From positions 1-19,637 of the forward strand of contig JANZZP010000036.1 of NCBI GenBank assembly GCA_026419335.1: a stretch of 19,637 nt of DNA. Direction: 5' to 3'. Both the position numbers and the translations under genes were made by a program. Below the pieces are notes generated by a model, which saw only the letters and a list, made by a program, of their open reading frames with translations, searched no databases and was not told where the DNA came from. The stretch comes from Elusimicrobiales bacterium (GTDB lineage: Bacteria; Elusimicrobiota; Elusimicrobia; Elusimicrobiales; UBA9959). How positions within the stretch are numbered: the first letter of the stretch is position 1; each line of letters opens with the position of its first letter. Below are positions 6,902 to 14,018 of the stretch, one piece after another.

Positions 6902-8230
6902 ATGACAAATGAAGAAATACATGCCGATGTAATAATAATAGACGATGATCCAATGGCAGGTGAACTTACTAAAGACCTTTTATCTGATGAAGGGTGGAAG
7001 GTTGTTCTTATAGATGATTCTACAAAAGCTATAGACACTATTAAAAAACTTAAACCAAAACTTGTTATAAGTGATATAATGATGCCAGGGATAGACGGGA
7101 TGGAAATATGCAAAAGAATTAAAACAAACCCAGAACTAAAAAACATAAAAGTCATAATTTTATCGGGTAAGTCATATGAAAAAGAAAAACAAAGGGCTTT
7201 AATGCTTGGCGCAGAACACTTTATAACTAAGCCCTATAATGTGGAAAATTTTGCAAAATTAATTAAAGAAATACTTCAAGGAGCTCAAAAACCACCATCA
7301 GTTCCACCACCCCCACCCCAAAAATCACAAAACCAAAATTCAACATTTAATAAATCTGATGTCGAGCCATCTTCAGTAAGATTAACATTATACGGGATAA
7401 GAGGACTTGGTTCACAACTACCACAAACCACCTCTAAATATGGAAGACAAACTATATGTGCATCTATCGAAACCTCAAATGACATTTTTATCCTTGATGC
7501 TGGTACTGGTTTATATAAACTTGGAAAAGAACTTACAACTACCAAAAAATTTTATCAAACAATATGGTTATTTTTGACACACTTCCATAATGATAACATT
7601 ATAGGCTTACCATATTTTGAACCTTTATTATATCCAGATTTTAATATAAATATTGTTGGAGCTAATGATGCTGAAAAAGCATTAAAAGATGTAATAAAAT
7701 CTAACCTATATAGCTCTTTTTCACCTATACCTTCTACACCAAAAGCTAAAATAAATCTTTTTGAAGTTAAAGAAGAAAATTATGAGATATCCCCCACCAT
7801 AAAAATGGGAACTATGTATTCAAATCATCCAACCACTACCGTTATATACTTTTTTAATATCAATGGAATAAAAATAGCATTTGCTCCTGATAGCGAAATC
7901 TGGGAAGAAGCTACAGCATTACAAGATTATAATGAAAGATTAGGAAAATTTTCATCAGGATTTGATGTTTTATTACATGACTCATATTATAATTCATCTG
8001 ACTATACATCTCTACATCATAAAGGACATAGCTCATTAACAATAGTCACAAAATTTGCTATAAGAAATAAGATACGAAATTTAATTCCAATAAATATTAA
8101 TCCTGAATATGATGATTCAAAAATAGATGCAATGATAGAAGAAGCAAATAATATAATTAAAACTACCCAATCTCAAACTGTATTAAAAGTTATATCAGAG
8201 AAAGAAAGTATTATTATAAAAAAGTCTTAG
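6902..8230 (+). CDS. Response-regulator receiver domain fused to a metallo-beta-lactamase-fold domain
   Basis: A 442-residue two-domain cytoplasmic protein. Residues 9-127 form a CheY-like receiver with the acidic pocket D14-D16, phospho-acceptor Asp58 (VISDIMMPG), Ser88 and Lys110 (TKPY). A proline-rich linker follows at about 130-150, including five consecutive prolines. From about 160 an MBL-fold domain resembles the PhnP-like hydrolases, beginning LTLYGIRGLGS. Its metal motif reads LTHFHNDN (225-232), so the last His of HxHxDH is Asn232. Later elements are SNHP, APDSE, LLHDSYY and KGHSS, which keep the other expected His and Asp ligands. The GGNTS segment usual near the N-terminus of such domains is altered to GRQTI. 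The output is probably an enzyme or metal sensor switched by phosphorylation, not a DNA-binding regulator. No histidine kinase is in the window. DUF3467 follows after eight bases. Confidence 0.87.
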   Translation: MTNEEIHADVIIIDDDPMAGELTKDLLSDEGWKVVLIDDSTKAIDTIKKLKPKLVISDIMMPGIDGMEICKRIKTNPELKNIKVIILSGKSYEKEKQRALMLGAEHFITKPYNVENFAKLIKEILQGAQKPPSVPPPPPQKSQNQNSTFNKSDVEPSSVRLTLYGIRGLGSQLPQTTSKYGRQTICASIETSNDIFILDAGTGLYKLGKELTTTKKFYQTIWLFLTHFHNDNIIGLPYFEPLLYPDFNINIVGANDAEKALKDVIKSNLYSSFSPIPSTPKAKINLFEVKEENYEISPTIKMGTMYSNHPTTTVIYFFNINGIKIAFAPDSEIWEEATALQDYNERLGKFSSGFDVLLHDSYYNSSDYTSLHHKGHSSLTIVTKFAIRNKIRNLIPININPEYDDSKIDAMIEEANNIIKTTQSQTVLKVISEKESIIIKKS

Positions 8231-8238
8231 GAGGATAA

Positions 8239-8532
8239 ATGGAAAAAAAAGAAGCAAAACAAGAACTACAAATAGAAATCCAAGTAGATGAACAAACAGC
8301 ACAAGGTATCTATACTAATCTTGCAGGAATTACTCATAGTGAAACTGAATTTATATTTGATTTTCTATTTATGCAACCAAATCAACCAAAAGCTAAACTA
8401 AGAGCAAGAATAATATCTAACCCCATACATACAAAAAGATTTTTACTTGCCTTAATGGAAAACATAAGAAGATATGAAGAAAGATTTGGGAAAATACCAG
8501 AAAGAGAACTTCCATCATCTGGACATTCATGA
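8239..8532 (+). CDS. DUF3467 family protein
   Basis: A 97-residue acidic protein that fits the DUF3467 family. It has the short beta-rich core IYTNLAGITHSETEFIFDF followed by an arginine-containing strand (KLRARIISNP) and a helix that begins HTKRFLLALMENIRRYEERFG. The family has no established function that I know of. The ATG is preceded by TTAGGAGGAT, one of the strongest ribosome binding sites in the window. It lies eight bases after the receiver-MBL fusion, so the two are almost certainly cotranscribed and may work together. No signal peptide or membrane segment is present. Length is normal for the family. Confidence 0.82.
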   Translation: MEKKEAKQELQIEIQVDEQTAQGIYTNLAGITHSETEFIFDFLFMQPNQPKAKLRARIISNPIHTKRFLLALMENIRRYEERFGKIPERELPSSGHS

Positions 8533-8568
8533 CAATATAATCGCATTATTTATAATACTGTGAACTAA

Positions 8569-8596
8569 TTATCATAAATTTCAAATTAGGTATAAT
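8569..8596 (+). promoter_or_regulatory. Candidate promoter for ispA (possible leaderless transcript)
   Basis: TATAAT at 8591-8596 is seven bases before the ispA ATG, with a -35-like TTATCA (four of six matches to TTGACA) at 8569-8574 and a 16-base spacer. Transcription would begin at or one base before the ATG, and there is no Shine-Dalgarno site. Two further TATAAT copies lie at 8536-8541 and 8551-8556 in the same 71-base gap and could instead give short leaders. Confidence 0.45.
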
Positions 8597-8603
8597 TTAT
8601 TAT

Positions 8604-9500
8604 ATGATAAACAAATATCTTTCTGATGTAAATAAAATTATAGAACAAAGATTAATAAGTTATTTTAAAAACAAAAAAAACACACACCCACTACTAAAAA
8701 AATCTATGCTTTATTCACTTTGTGCTGGTGGAAAAAGAATAAGGCCAACATTAGTATTTCTTTTTTATGAGCTTTCTGGTAAACACAAAAAAGATATAAT
8801 AGATGCAGCATGTGCTGTTGAGATGATACACACTTATTCTTTAATTCATGATGATCTTCCACCAATGGATGATGATGATTTAAGAAGAGGAAAGCCAACA
8901 AATCATATCGTATTTGGTGAAGCTACTGCAATTTTAGCTGGAGACGGTCTCCTTACCGATGCTTTTCATATGATTTCCAATATAAAAAAGATTGAAGATA
9001 AATATAAAATAAAGGCAATAGAAATCTTAGCAGATAAGGCTGGTTCTAATGGAATGGTTAGTGGACAAATTGCTGATATGCTTTTTGAAAACACTAAAGA
9101 AAAAAATAAAACAAAGCTAACAAAAATAATATCATATATACACACTCATAAAACAGCTGATATGTTGTGTGCATCTTGTCAAATAGGAAGAATATTAAGC
9201 GGAATTATTAATGATACAGATAAAATAGAGAAATTTGGTAAAAATATTGGTTTAGCATTTCAAATTAAAGACGATATTTTAGATGTTACACAAACACCAG
9301 AAAAACTCGGTAAAAATCCAAGCGATGTAAAAAATAAAAAACTTACATATGTATCATTATTTGGAATTGACAAATCTATTAAGTTGGCAGAAAAAAGCAT
9401 AAATAATGCTCTTAATATACTTAAAAACATACAAGGAAATTTAAAAACAAAAAAAATAATTGAAGAATTGTGTCATCTTATTTTAAGGAGAGAACAATGA
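8604..9500 (+). CDS. ispA: Polyprenyl (farnesyl/geranylgeranyl) diphosphate synthase
   Basis: A 298-residue trans-isoprenyl diphosphate synthase that condenses IPP with allylic diphosphates to make the short prenyl chains used for undecaprenyl phosphate and quinones. The first Asp-rich motif DDLPPMD (83-89) has the bacterial four-residue spacing, and the second motif is DDILD (223-227). GGKRIRP near residue 42 and RRGKPTNH at 94-101 are typical. Tyr79 five residues before the first Asp suggests a short product such as FPP. The ATG has no ribosome binding site but sits just downstream of a TATAAT. The stop overlaps the dxs start as ATGA, the common isoprenoid operon arrangement. The exact chain length is inferred, not shown. 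Confidence 0.92.
   Translation: MINKYLSDVNKIIEQRLISYFKNKKNTHPLLKKSMLYSLCAGGKRIRPTLVFLFYELSGKHKKDIIDAACAVEMIHTYSLIHDDLPPMDDDDLRRGKPTNHIVFGEATAILAGDGLLTDAFHMISNIKKIEDKYKIKAIEILADKAGSNGMVSGQIADMLFENTKEKNKTKLTKIISYIHTHKTADMLCASCQIGRILSGIINDTDKIEKFGKNIGLAFQIKDDILDVTQTPEKLGKNPSDVKNKKLTYVSLFGIDKSIKLAEKSINNALNILKNIQGNLKTKKIIEELCHLILRREQ
9485..9490 (+). promoter_or_regulatory. Shine-Dalgarno site deciding the dxs start
   Basis: AAGGAG lies six bases before ATG at 9497, inside the last codons of ispA. It rules against the in-frame GTG at 9470, which has no such site. Confidence 0.75.
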
Positions 9501-11380
9501 GATATTTACCATATATAAAAGGACCCGCTGATTTAAAAAGGTTAAACATACAAGAGCTTGATGAAGTTGCAAAAGAAATAAGAACTTTAATAATAGAAGT
9601 GGTAAGCAAAAATGGAGGACATCTCGCATCAAGCTTAGGAGCAGTGGACCTCATAGTTGCCTTACACTATATTTATAATTCACCAACTGATAAAATTATT
9701 TTTGACACAGGACATCAAGCATACGCTCATAAAATACTTACAGGAAGATTTGAAAAATTTGATACTTTAAGAAAATTTGGTGGGATATCAGGTTTTCTGA
9801 AAAGATCTGAAAGTGAACACGATATATTTGGAGCAGGACACGCATCAACAGCACTTAGTGCAGCATGTGGAATTGCTGCAGCAAGAGATATTTTAAAAGA
9901 AAAATATAAAGTTGTATGTGTAGTAGCTGATGGTGCTTTGACAGGAGGAATGAGTTGGGAAGCAATGCAAAATATCGGTCACTTAAATCAAGACATGCTT
10001 GTAATTTTAAATGACAATCAAATGTTTATATCTCATAGAGTTGGACAACTTGGAAAAATTTTAACAAGACTCCTTACTCTTGGAATGATTAAAAATGCAG
10101 GAGAGAAAATTGAAATATTTTTAAATAGATTCCAATTTTGGGGTAAAAATATATTAAAATTAGCCAAAAGAGCAAGAGTGATCTTTTTCCCAGGAATGAT
10201 TTTCGAAGAAATGGGCTTCAGGTATTTTGGACCCATAGATGGACATAATATAAAAGAATTAGTAGAGGTGCTGGGATATCTAAAAGATCTCAAAGGTCCT
10301 GTGCTTTTACATGTAGTAACAAAAAAGGGAAAGGGATATGAGTTTGCAGAAAAAAAACCAATAAGTTTTCATGGCGCTTCAAAATTTGACATAAAAACTG
10401 GTGAAGTGGTAAAAATATCCTCATCTAATAATGCACCAACTTTTACAGAAGTGTTTTCAAATACAATAGTGGAATTAGCGGAAAAAAATCCAAAAATTGT
10501 AGCAATAACTGCCGCCATGCCGGAAGGAACTGGATTAGATAAATTTAGAGATAAGTTTCCATATAGATATTTTGATGTTGGAATTGCAGAAGAACATGCT
10601 ATAACTTTCGCAGCAGGACTTGCAACACAAGGATTCAAACCGGTAGTGGCAATATATTCTTCTTTTATGCAAAGAGCAGTAGATCAAGTTATGCACGATG
10701 TGTGCCTTCAAAAACTTCCAGTAGTAATATGTATGGACAGAGCAGGAATAGTTGGCGAAGATGGTCCAACACATCATGGTGTATTTGATTTGGGACTTTT
10801 TAGAATGTTTCCAAATATACAAATATTAGCACCGTCTGATGAAAACGAACTTAAAAACTGTATATACACAGCAATAAATTCAAATATTCCAACAATAATC
10901 AGATATCCAAGAGGTAATGGTTTTGGTGTAGAAATAAAAAAAGATTTTGAAAGTTATTCATCACATAAAGCTATCACTCTAATGGAGGGAGATGATATTC
11001 ATATTCTTGTAACAGGAACAAGATTATATCCAACACTAAAAGCAGCAAAGATGGCTAAAGAAAAAGGAATTTCTGTAGCTGTTCATTATTTTAGATATGT
11101 AAAACCTCTTGATATAGAACTCATTAAAAATCTTGAAAATAAAAAAATTATTACAATTGAAGATAACGCTCTCACATGTGGCTTTTCAAGCGCTATAGTT
11201 GAGACAATGACTGACCTTGATATTAAAGCTAACATTATAAGAATAGGTATTCCAGATAGATTTATAGAACATGGTTCTTTACAAGAACTTTATAATATGC
11301 TTGGAATAGACGAAGATGGGATTTACTCTAAAATATTACAATTAGCAGGGAGAAAATATCATGAACAAAAAATTTTTTAA
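9497..11380 (+). CDS. dxs: 1-deoxy-D-xylulose-5-phosphate synthase
   Basis: The thiamine-diphosphate enzyme of 627 residues that joins pyruvate and glyceraldehyde 3-phosphate, the first step of the MEP isoprenoid pathway. Conserved parts in order are GGHLASSLGAVDL (His42), GHQAYAHK (His73), the ThDP motif with NDN at 172-174, GPIDGHN, FHGASKFD (His292), IAEEHAITFAAGLA (catalytic Glu365), EDGPTHHGVFD (His426) and a C-terminal transketolase domain. In the ThDP motif the usual GDG reads ADG (144-146), a mild but unusual change. The ATG at 9497 has AAGGAG six bases upstream and overlaps the ispA stop as ATGA. The end overlaps the next gene by 20 bases. Length is normal, and the neighbouring ispA supports the pathway. 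Confidence 0.95.
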   Translation: MRYLPYIKGPADLKRLNIQELDEVAKEIRTLIIEVVSKNGGHLASSLGAVDLIVALHYIYNSPTDKIIFDTGHQAYAHKILTGRFEKFDTLRKFGGISGFLKRSESEHDIFGAGHASTALSAACGIAAARDILKEKYKVVCVVADGALTGGMSWEAMQNIGHLNQDMLVILNDNQMFISHRVGQLGKILTRLLTLGMIKNAGEKIEIFLNRFQFWGKNILKLAKRARVIFFPGMIFEEMGFRYFGPIDGHNIKELVEVLGYLKDLKGPVLLHVVTKKGKGYEFAEKKPISFHGASKFDIKTGEVVKISSSNNAPTFTEVFSNTIVELAEKNPKIVAITAAMPEGTGLDKFRDKFPYRYFDVGIAEEHAITFAAGLATQGFKPVVAIYSSFMQRAVDQVMHDVCLQKLPVVICMDRAGIVGEDGPTHHGVFDLGLFRMFPNIQILAPSDENELKNCIYTAINSNIPTIIRYPRGNGFGVEIKKDFESYSSHKAITLMEGDDIHILVTGTRLYPTLKAAKMAKEKGISVAVHYFRYVKPLDIELIKNLENKKIITIEDNALTCGFSSAIVETMTDLDIKANIIRIGIPDRFIEHGSLQELYNMLGIDEDGIYSKILQLAGRKYHEQKIF

Positions 11381-12230
11381 AGAAACAGGCATATATGACA
11401 AAAAAAAACATTTAATGGTAGAAAAATTAAAAGAATCACCTTCTTATAAAAAAGCATATGAAGACATTAGATTTTTGAGAAGTGCAGATCTTAGACCTAT
11501 TAGATTACAATTAGAACTTCTTAAGCCTGAAACAATACTAAAAAAATATAAAATAGAAAACACAATTGTATGTTTTGGAAGTGCAAGAATATTTGAAAAG
11601 AATGACGCAATAAAAAGGATAACTATTTTAAAAGAAGAGCTTAAAAAAAATAAAAAAGATATTCAACTAAAAAGAAAACTTGAAGATGCTAAAAAATTGT
11701 TAAAATCTTCAAAATATTATAACGAAGCTCTTACTTTTGCTAAATTAGTTGCAAAAAATACAATAAATGGAAAAAAATTTACTATTGTAACAGGAGGTGG
11801 ACCAGGTATAATGGAAGCAGCAAATAGAGGTGCTTACGAATGCGGCGAAAAAAGCATAGGATTAAATATAACACTTCCAATGGAACAAGATCCAAACCCA
11901 TACATATCTCCTGAACTTTGCTTTAGATTTCATTACTTTGCAATAAGAAAAATGCATTTCGTTATGAGGGCAAGAGCAATGATAGCATTCCCTGGAGGAT
12001 TTGGAACTCTTGATGAACTTTTTGAAGTATTAACGCTTGTTCAAACTGGAAAAAAATCAAAAATACCTGTTATATTACTTGGAAAAAGTTATTGGGAAAA
12101 AGTAATAAACTTTAAATTAATGGCTAAGCTTGGATATATTTCAGAAGAAGATCTTAAAATTTTTACTTATGTCAACAATGCTGAGGAAGCTTGGAAAATA
12201 ATAAAGAATTTTTATGAAAACAAAAAATGA
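11361..12230 (+). CDS. LOG family (lysine decarboxylase-like fold) nucleotide phosphoribohydrolase
   Basis: A 289-residue Rossmann-fold protein of the TIGR00730/LOG family. LOG proteins release the base from nucleoside 5'-monophosphates, including cytokinin nucleotides. The signature GGGPGIMEA (145-153) and PGGFGTLDE (211-219) are intact, with Arg196 and Glu219 in the positions of the catalytic Arg and Glu. FGSARIF at 72-78 begins the fold. An N-terminal extension of about 65 residues and a charged helical insert at about 82-118 make it a long-form member. The ATG overlaps the end of dxs by 20 bases with GGGAGA eight bases upstream, and its stop overlaps the next gene as ATGA. The natural substrate is unknown; many bacterial members probably act on AMP or related nucleotides. 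Confidence 0.85.
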   Translation: MNKKFFKETGIYDKKKHLMVEKLKESPSYKKAYEDIRFLRSADLRPIRLQLELLKPETILKKYKIENTIVCFGSARIFEKNDAIKRITILKEELKKNKKDIQLKRKLEDAKKLLKSSKYYNEALTFAKLVAKNTINGKKFTIVTGGGPGIMEAANRGAYECGEKSIGLNITLPMEQDPNPYISPELCFRFHYFAIRKMHFVMRARAMIAFPGGFGTLDELFEVLTLVQTGKKSKIPVILLGKSYWEKVINFKLMAKLGYISEEDLKIFTYVNNAEEAWKIIKNFYENKK

Positions 12231-13687
12231 TTAAAATTATAATTTTTGCAATATTTTCTCTAACCGCTATAGAATCTAGATTCAATGGAACTTTTTACCC
12301 AGAAAATGAAAAAGAAATAACACAATCAATTGAAAATATGTTTAAACAAACTAAGACAAAAAATAAAATTACTCAATCTTTAGCAGCAATAGTACCACAT
12401 GCAGGATATATATATTCAGGACAAGTAGCAGCAAATATATATAAGTCCTTACCTTACTATGAAAATTATTTTATAATATCCCCCTCTCATAAATATTGGT
12501 TTGAAAACGCAATTGTCTGTGAGGAGCCATTTAATACTCCTTTAGGAACAATAGAAACTAATAAGGAAATTATAAAAAAATTAACATCAAACAAAACTGA
12601 ACTTATAAAGATTGATTGTTCTAAATTTATAGGAGAACATGCTATTGAAGTGCAACTACCATTTTTACAATATCGTTTTAAAAATAATTTTAAAATAATA
12701 CCACTAATGATAAACACACAAAACTTAGAAAAAATCAAAAAGACAGCTAAATTAATAGTAGATGAAACTAAAAAATACGAAGGGAAAATTTATTATATTA
12801 TATCTTCTGATTTATCACATTATCCAGAATATGAAAAAGCAAACATTCTTGATCTAACCATTTCAAATTCTATTAAAACGATGGACATATACTATATGGA
12901 TCTTACTTCCAAGATTCTTCTCTCTAAAAAAATTGAAAATTATTTAACAACTGCATGTGGACTTTCAGGAATAATGCTTGGAAGCGAAATATCAAATTTA
13001 ATGGGTTTTAAAAATTTTGAAATTTTAGAATACAAAAATTCGTATGATACAAATCCAACACATTCTAAAAAAAATAATGTAGTAGGATATTTAGCTGGAG
13101 TTTTTACTAAACCAAATAAAAATGAAAATGGGATAATAGTAGAATATACAAAAAATGAAAAGAAAGAATTATTAAATATGGCAAGAAAAGCAATAGAAGA
13201 CGCTTTCTTAAATAAAAACTCAGAAGAAAATCAATTATATAATAATATTAAATTTAATTTACCACAAGCTGTATTTGTTACATTAACTATAAATAACAAC
13301 CTTAGAGGTTGTATGGGGACAACTCAACCACAACTATCTTTAGCAGATGCAGTAAAATATTTTGCTCAAATAGCAGCATTTAAAGACCCAAGATTTAAAC
13401 CGCTTCAAAAAGAAGAATTAGATAAAATTAAAATAGAAATATCAATTTTATCACCATTGAAAAAAATAAAAGACTATACACAAATAAATACAGGAAAAGA
13501 TGGCGTTGTAATTAATTCCAAATATGGAAGTGGTTTGTTTTTACCTCAAGTATGGGAATACTTTCCAAAAAAAGAAGATTTTCTATCTGAATTATGTGTA
13601 GAAAAAGCAGGTCTTCCATCAGATTGCTGGAAATCAAAAGAGGTTGAAATATATACATTCAATGTAGAAAAGTTTTCAGAATTATAA
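12227..13687 (+). CDS. AmmeMemoRadiSam system protein B/A fusion (MEMO1 + AMMECR1 domains)
   Basis: A 486-residue fusion of a MEMO1-like domain (about 18-295) and an AMMECR1 domain (about 305-480), two of the three parts of the AmmeMemoRadiSam system. The third part, a radical SAM protein, is not visible here. MEMO1 motifs are FNGTFYP, VPHAGYIYSG (His58), SPSHK (His88), GEHAIEVQLP (His138), SSDLSHY (His198) and TTACGLSGI (Cys244). His58, His88 and Cys244 match positions reported to bind metal in human MEMO1. The AMMECR1 signature LRGCMGT is at 359-365. The N-terminus (MIKIIIFAIFSLTAIES) is hydrophobic and signal-peptide-like, unusual for this family, which is usually cytoplasmic. The ATG overlaps the LOG stop by four bases and has no ribosome binding site, which suggests coupling. 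The cellular reaction is not established. Confidence 0.88.
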   Translation: MIKIIIFAIFSLTAIESRFNGTFYPENEKEITQSIENMFKQTKTKNKITQSLAAIVPHAGYIYSGQVAANIYKSLPYYENYFIISPSHKYWFENAIVCEEPFNTPLGTIETNKEIIKKLTSNKTELIKIDCSKFIGEHAIEVQLPFLQYRFKNNFKIIPLMINTQNLEKIKKTAKLIVDETKKYEGKIYYIISSDLSHYPEYEKANILDLTISNSIKTMDIYYMDLTSKILLSKKIENYLTTACGLSGIMLGSEISNLMGFKNFEILEYKNSYDTNPTHSKKNNVVGYLAGVFTKPNKNENGIIVEYTKNEKKELLNMARKAIEDAFLNKNSEENQLYNNIKFNLPQAVFVTLTINNNLRGCMGTTQPQLSLADAVKYFAQIAAFKDPRFKPLQKEELDKIKIEISILSPLKKIKDYTQINTGKDGVVINSKYGSGLFLPQVWEYFPKKEDFLSELCVEKAGLPSDCWKSKEVEIYTFNVEKFSEL

Positions 13688-13688
13688 A

Positions 13689-13949
13689 TTATTTTTGTTG
13701 TGGTGATTGTTGCTCGCTTTGTTTTTTAGGTGGTGGAATAACTTTTGTAGCTTTATATCCTTTTTGAGTTTTTACAGCATCAAAAATAACTTCATTATTT
13801 TCTTTCAAAGTCTTAAAACCTTGTTTTTCAATCACACTATAATGAACAAAGACTTCATCTTGAGAATTTTCAAATATGATGAAGCCAAAACCTTTTTTAT
13901 TATTAAACCACTTAACTTTACCTTTTTGACCAGTTATAGTTTCTTCCAT
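13689..13949 (-). CDS. Cold-shock domain protein with Gln/Pro-rich tail
   Basis: An 86-residue CspA-family single-stranded nucleic-acid binding protein, likely an RNA chaperone. The core KGKVKWFNNKKGFGFI (9-24) includes RNP1 (KGFGFI) and is followed by RNP2 (VFVHYS). The usual core is 65-70 residues; here a short tail rich in Pro, Gln, Lys and Ser is added. The ATG has AGGAG five bases upstream, and a good extended -10 promoter lies about 53 bases upstream of the ATG, so it is transcribed on its own from just past the phosphorylase gene. It converges with the MEMO1-AMMECR1 gene, with only one base between the two stop codons. Confidence 0.93.
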   Translation of the reverse strand: MEETITGQKGKVKWFNNKKGFGFIIFENSQDEVFVHYSVIEKQGFKTLKENNEVIFDAVKTQKGYKATKVIPPPKKQSEQQSPQQK

Positions 13950-14001
13950 TTTAACTCCTAAAATAAATAATCCTAACTTAAATTAAACTATTTATAAGAT
14001 T

Positions 14002-14010
14002 ATTATAGCA
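14002..14010 (-). promoter_or_regulatory. Extended -10 promoter of the cold-shock gene
   Basis: TGCTATAAT on the minus strand combines a perfect -10 with the TGn extension. Transcription would start near 13995, giving a leader of roughly 45 bases before the ATG at 13949. The -35 position falls in the last codons of the phosphorylase gene and matches poorly, as is common for extended -10 promoters. Confidence 0.65.
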
Positions 14011-14018
14011 AAAATTAA

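Noticed and set aside
4671..8230. SixA plus the receiver-MBL protein as a phosphorelay system
   Set aside because: SixA acts on phosphohistidine, and no histidine kinase or phosphotransfer protein is present. The genes are on opposite strands in separate operons, so proximity alone is not evidence.
8545..8556. Hairpin ATTAT-TT-ATAAT as a terminator after DUF3467
   Set aside because: The stem is five A-T pairs with a two-base loop and no T-run, too weak to end transcription.
10369..10822. Open frames antisense to dxs
   Set aside because: They overlap highly conserved dxs codons, lack start signals and resemble no protein family; they are by-products of biased codon use.
11361..12230. Lysine decarboxylase annotation for the LOG-family gene
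   Set aside because: The PGGFGTLDE motif has historically been labelled lysine decarboxylase, but the fold and catalytic residues belong to LOG phosphoribohydrolases and no decarboxylase domain is present.
13707..13961. Open frame on the plus strand opposite the cold-shock gene
   Set aside because: It has no ribosome binding site and encodes a low-complexity Phe-rich product; the minus-strand cold-shock protein is clearly the real gene.
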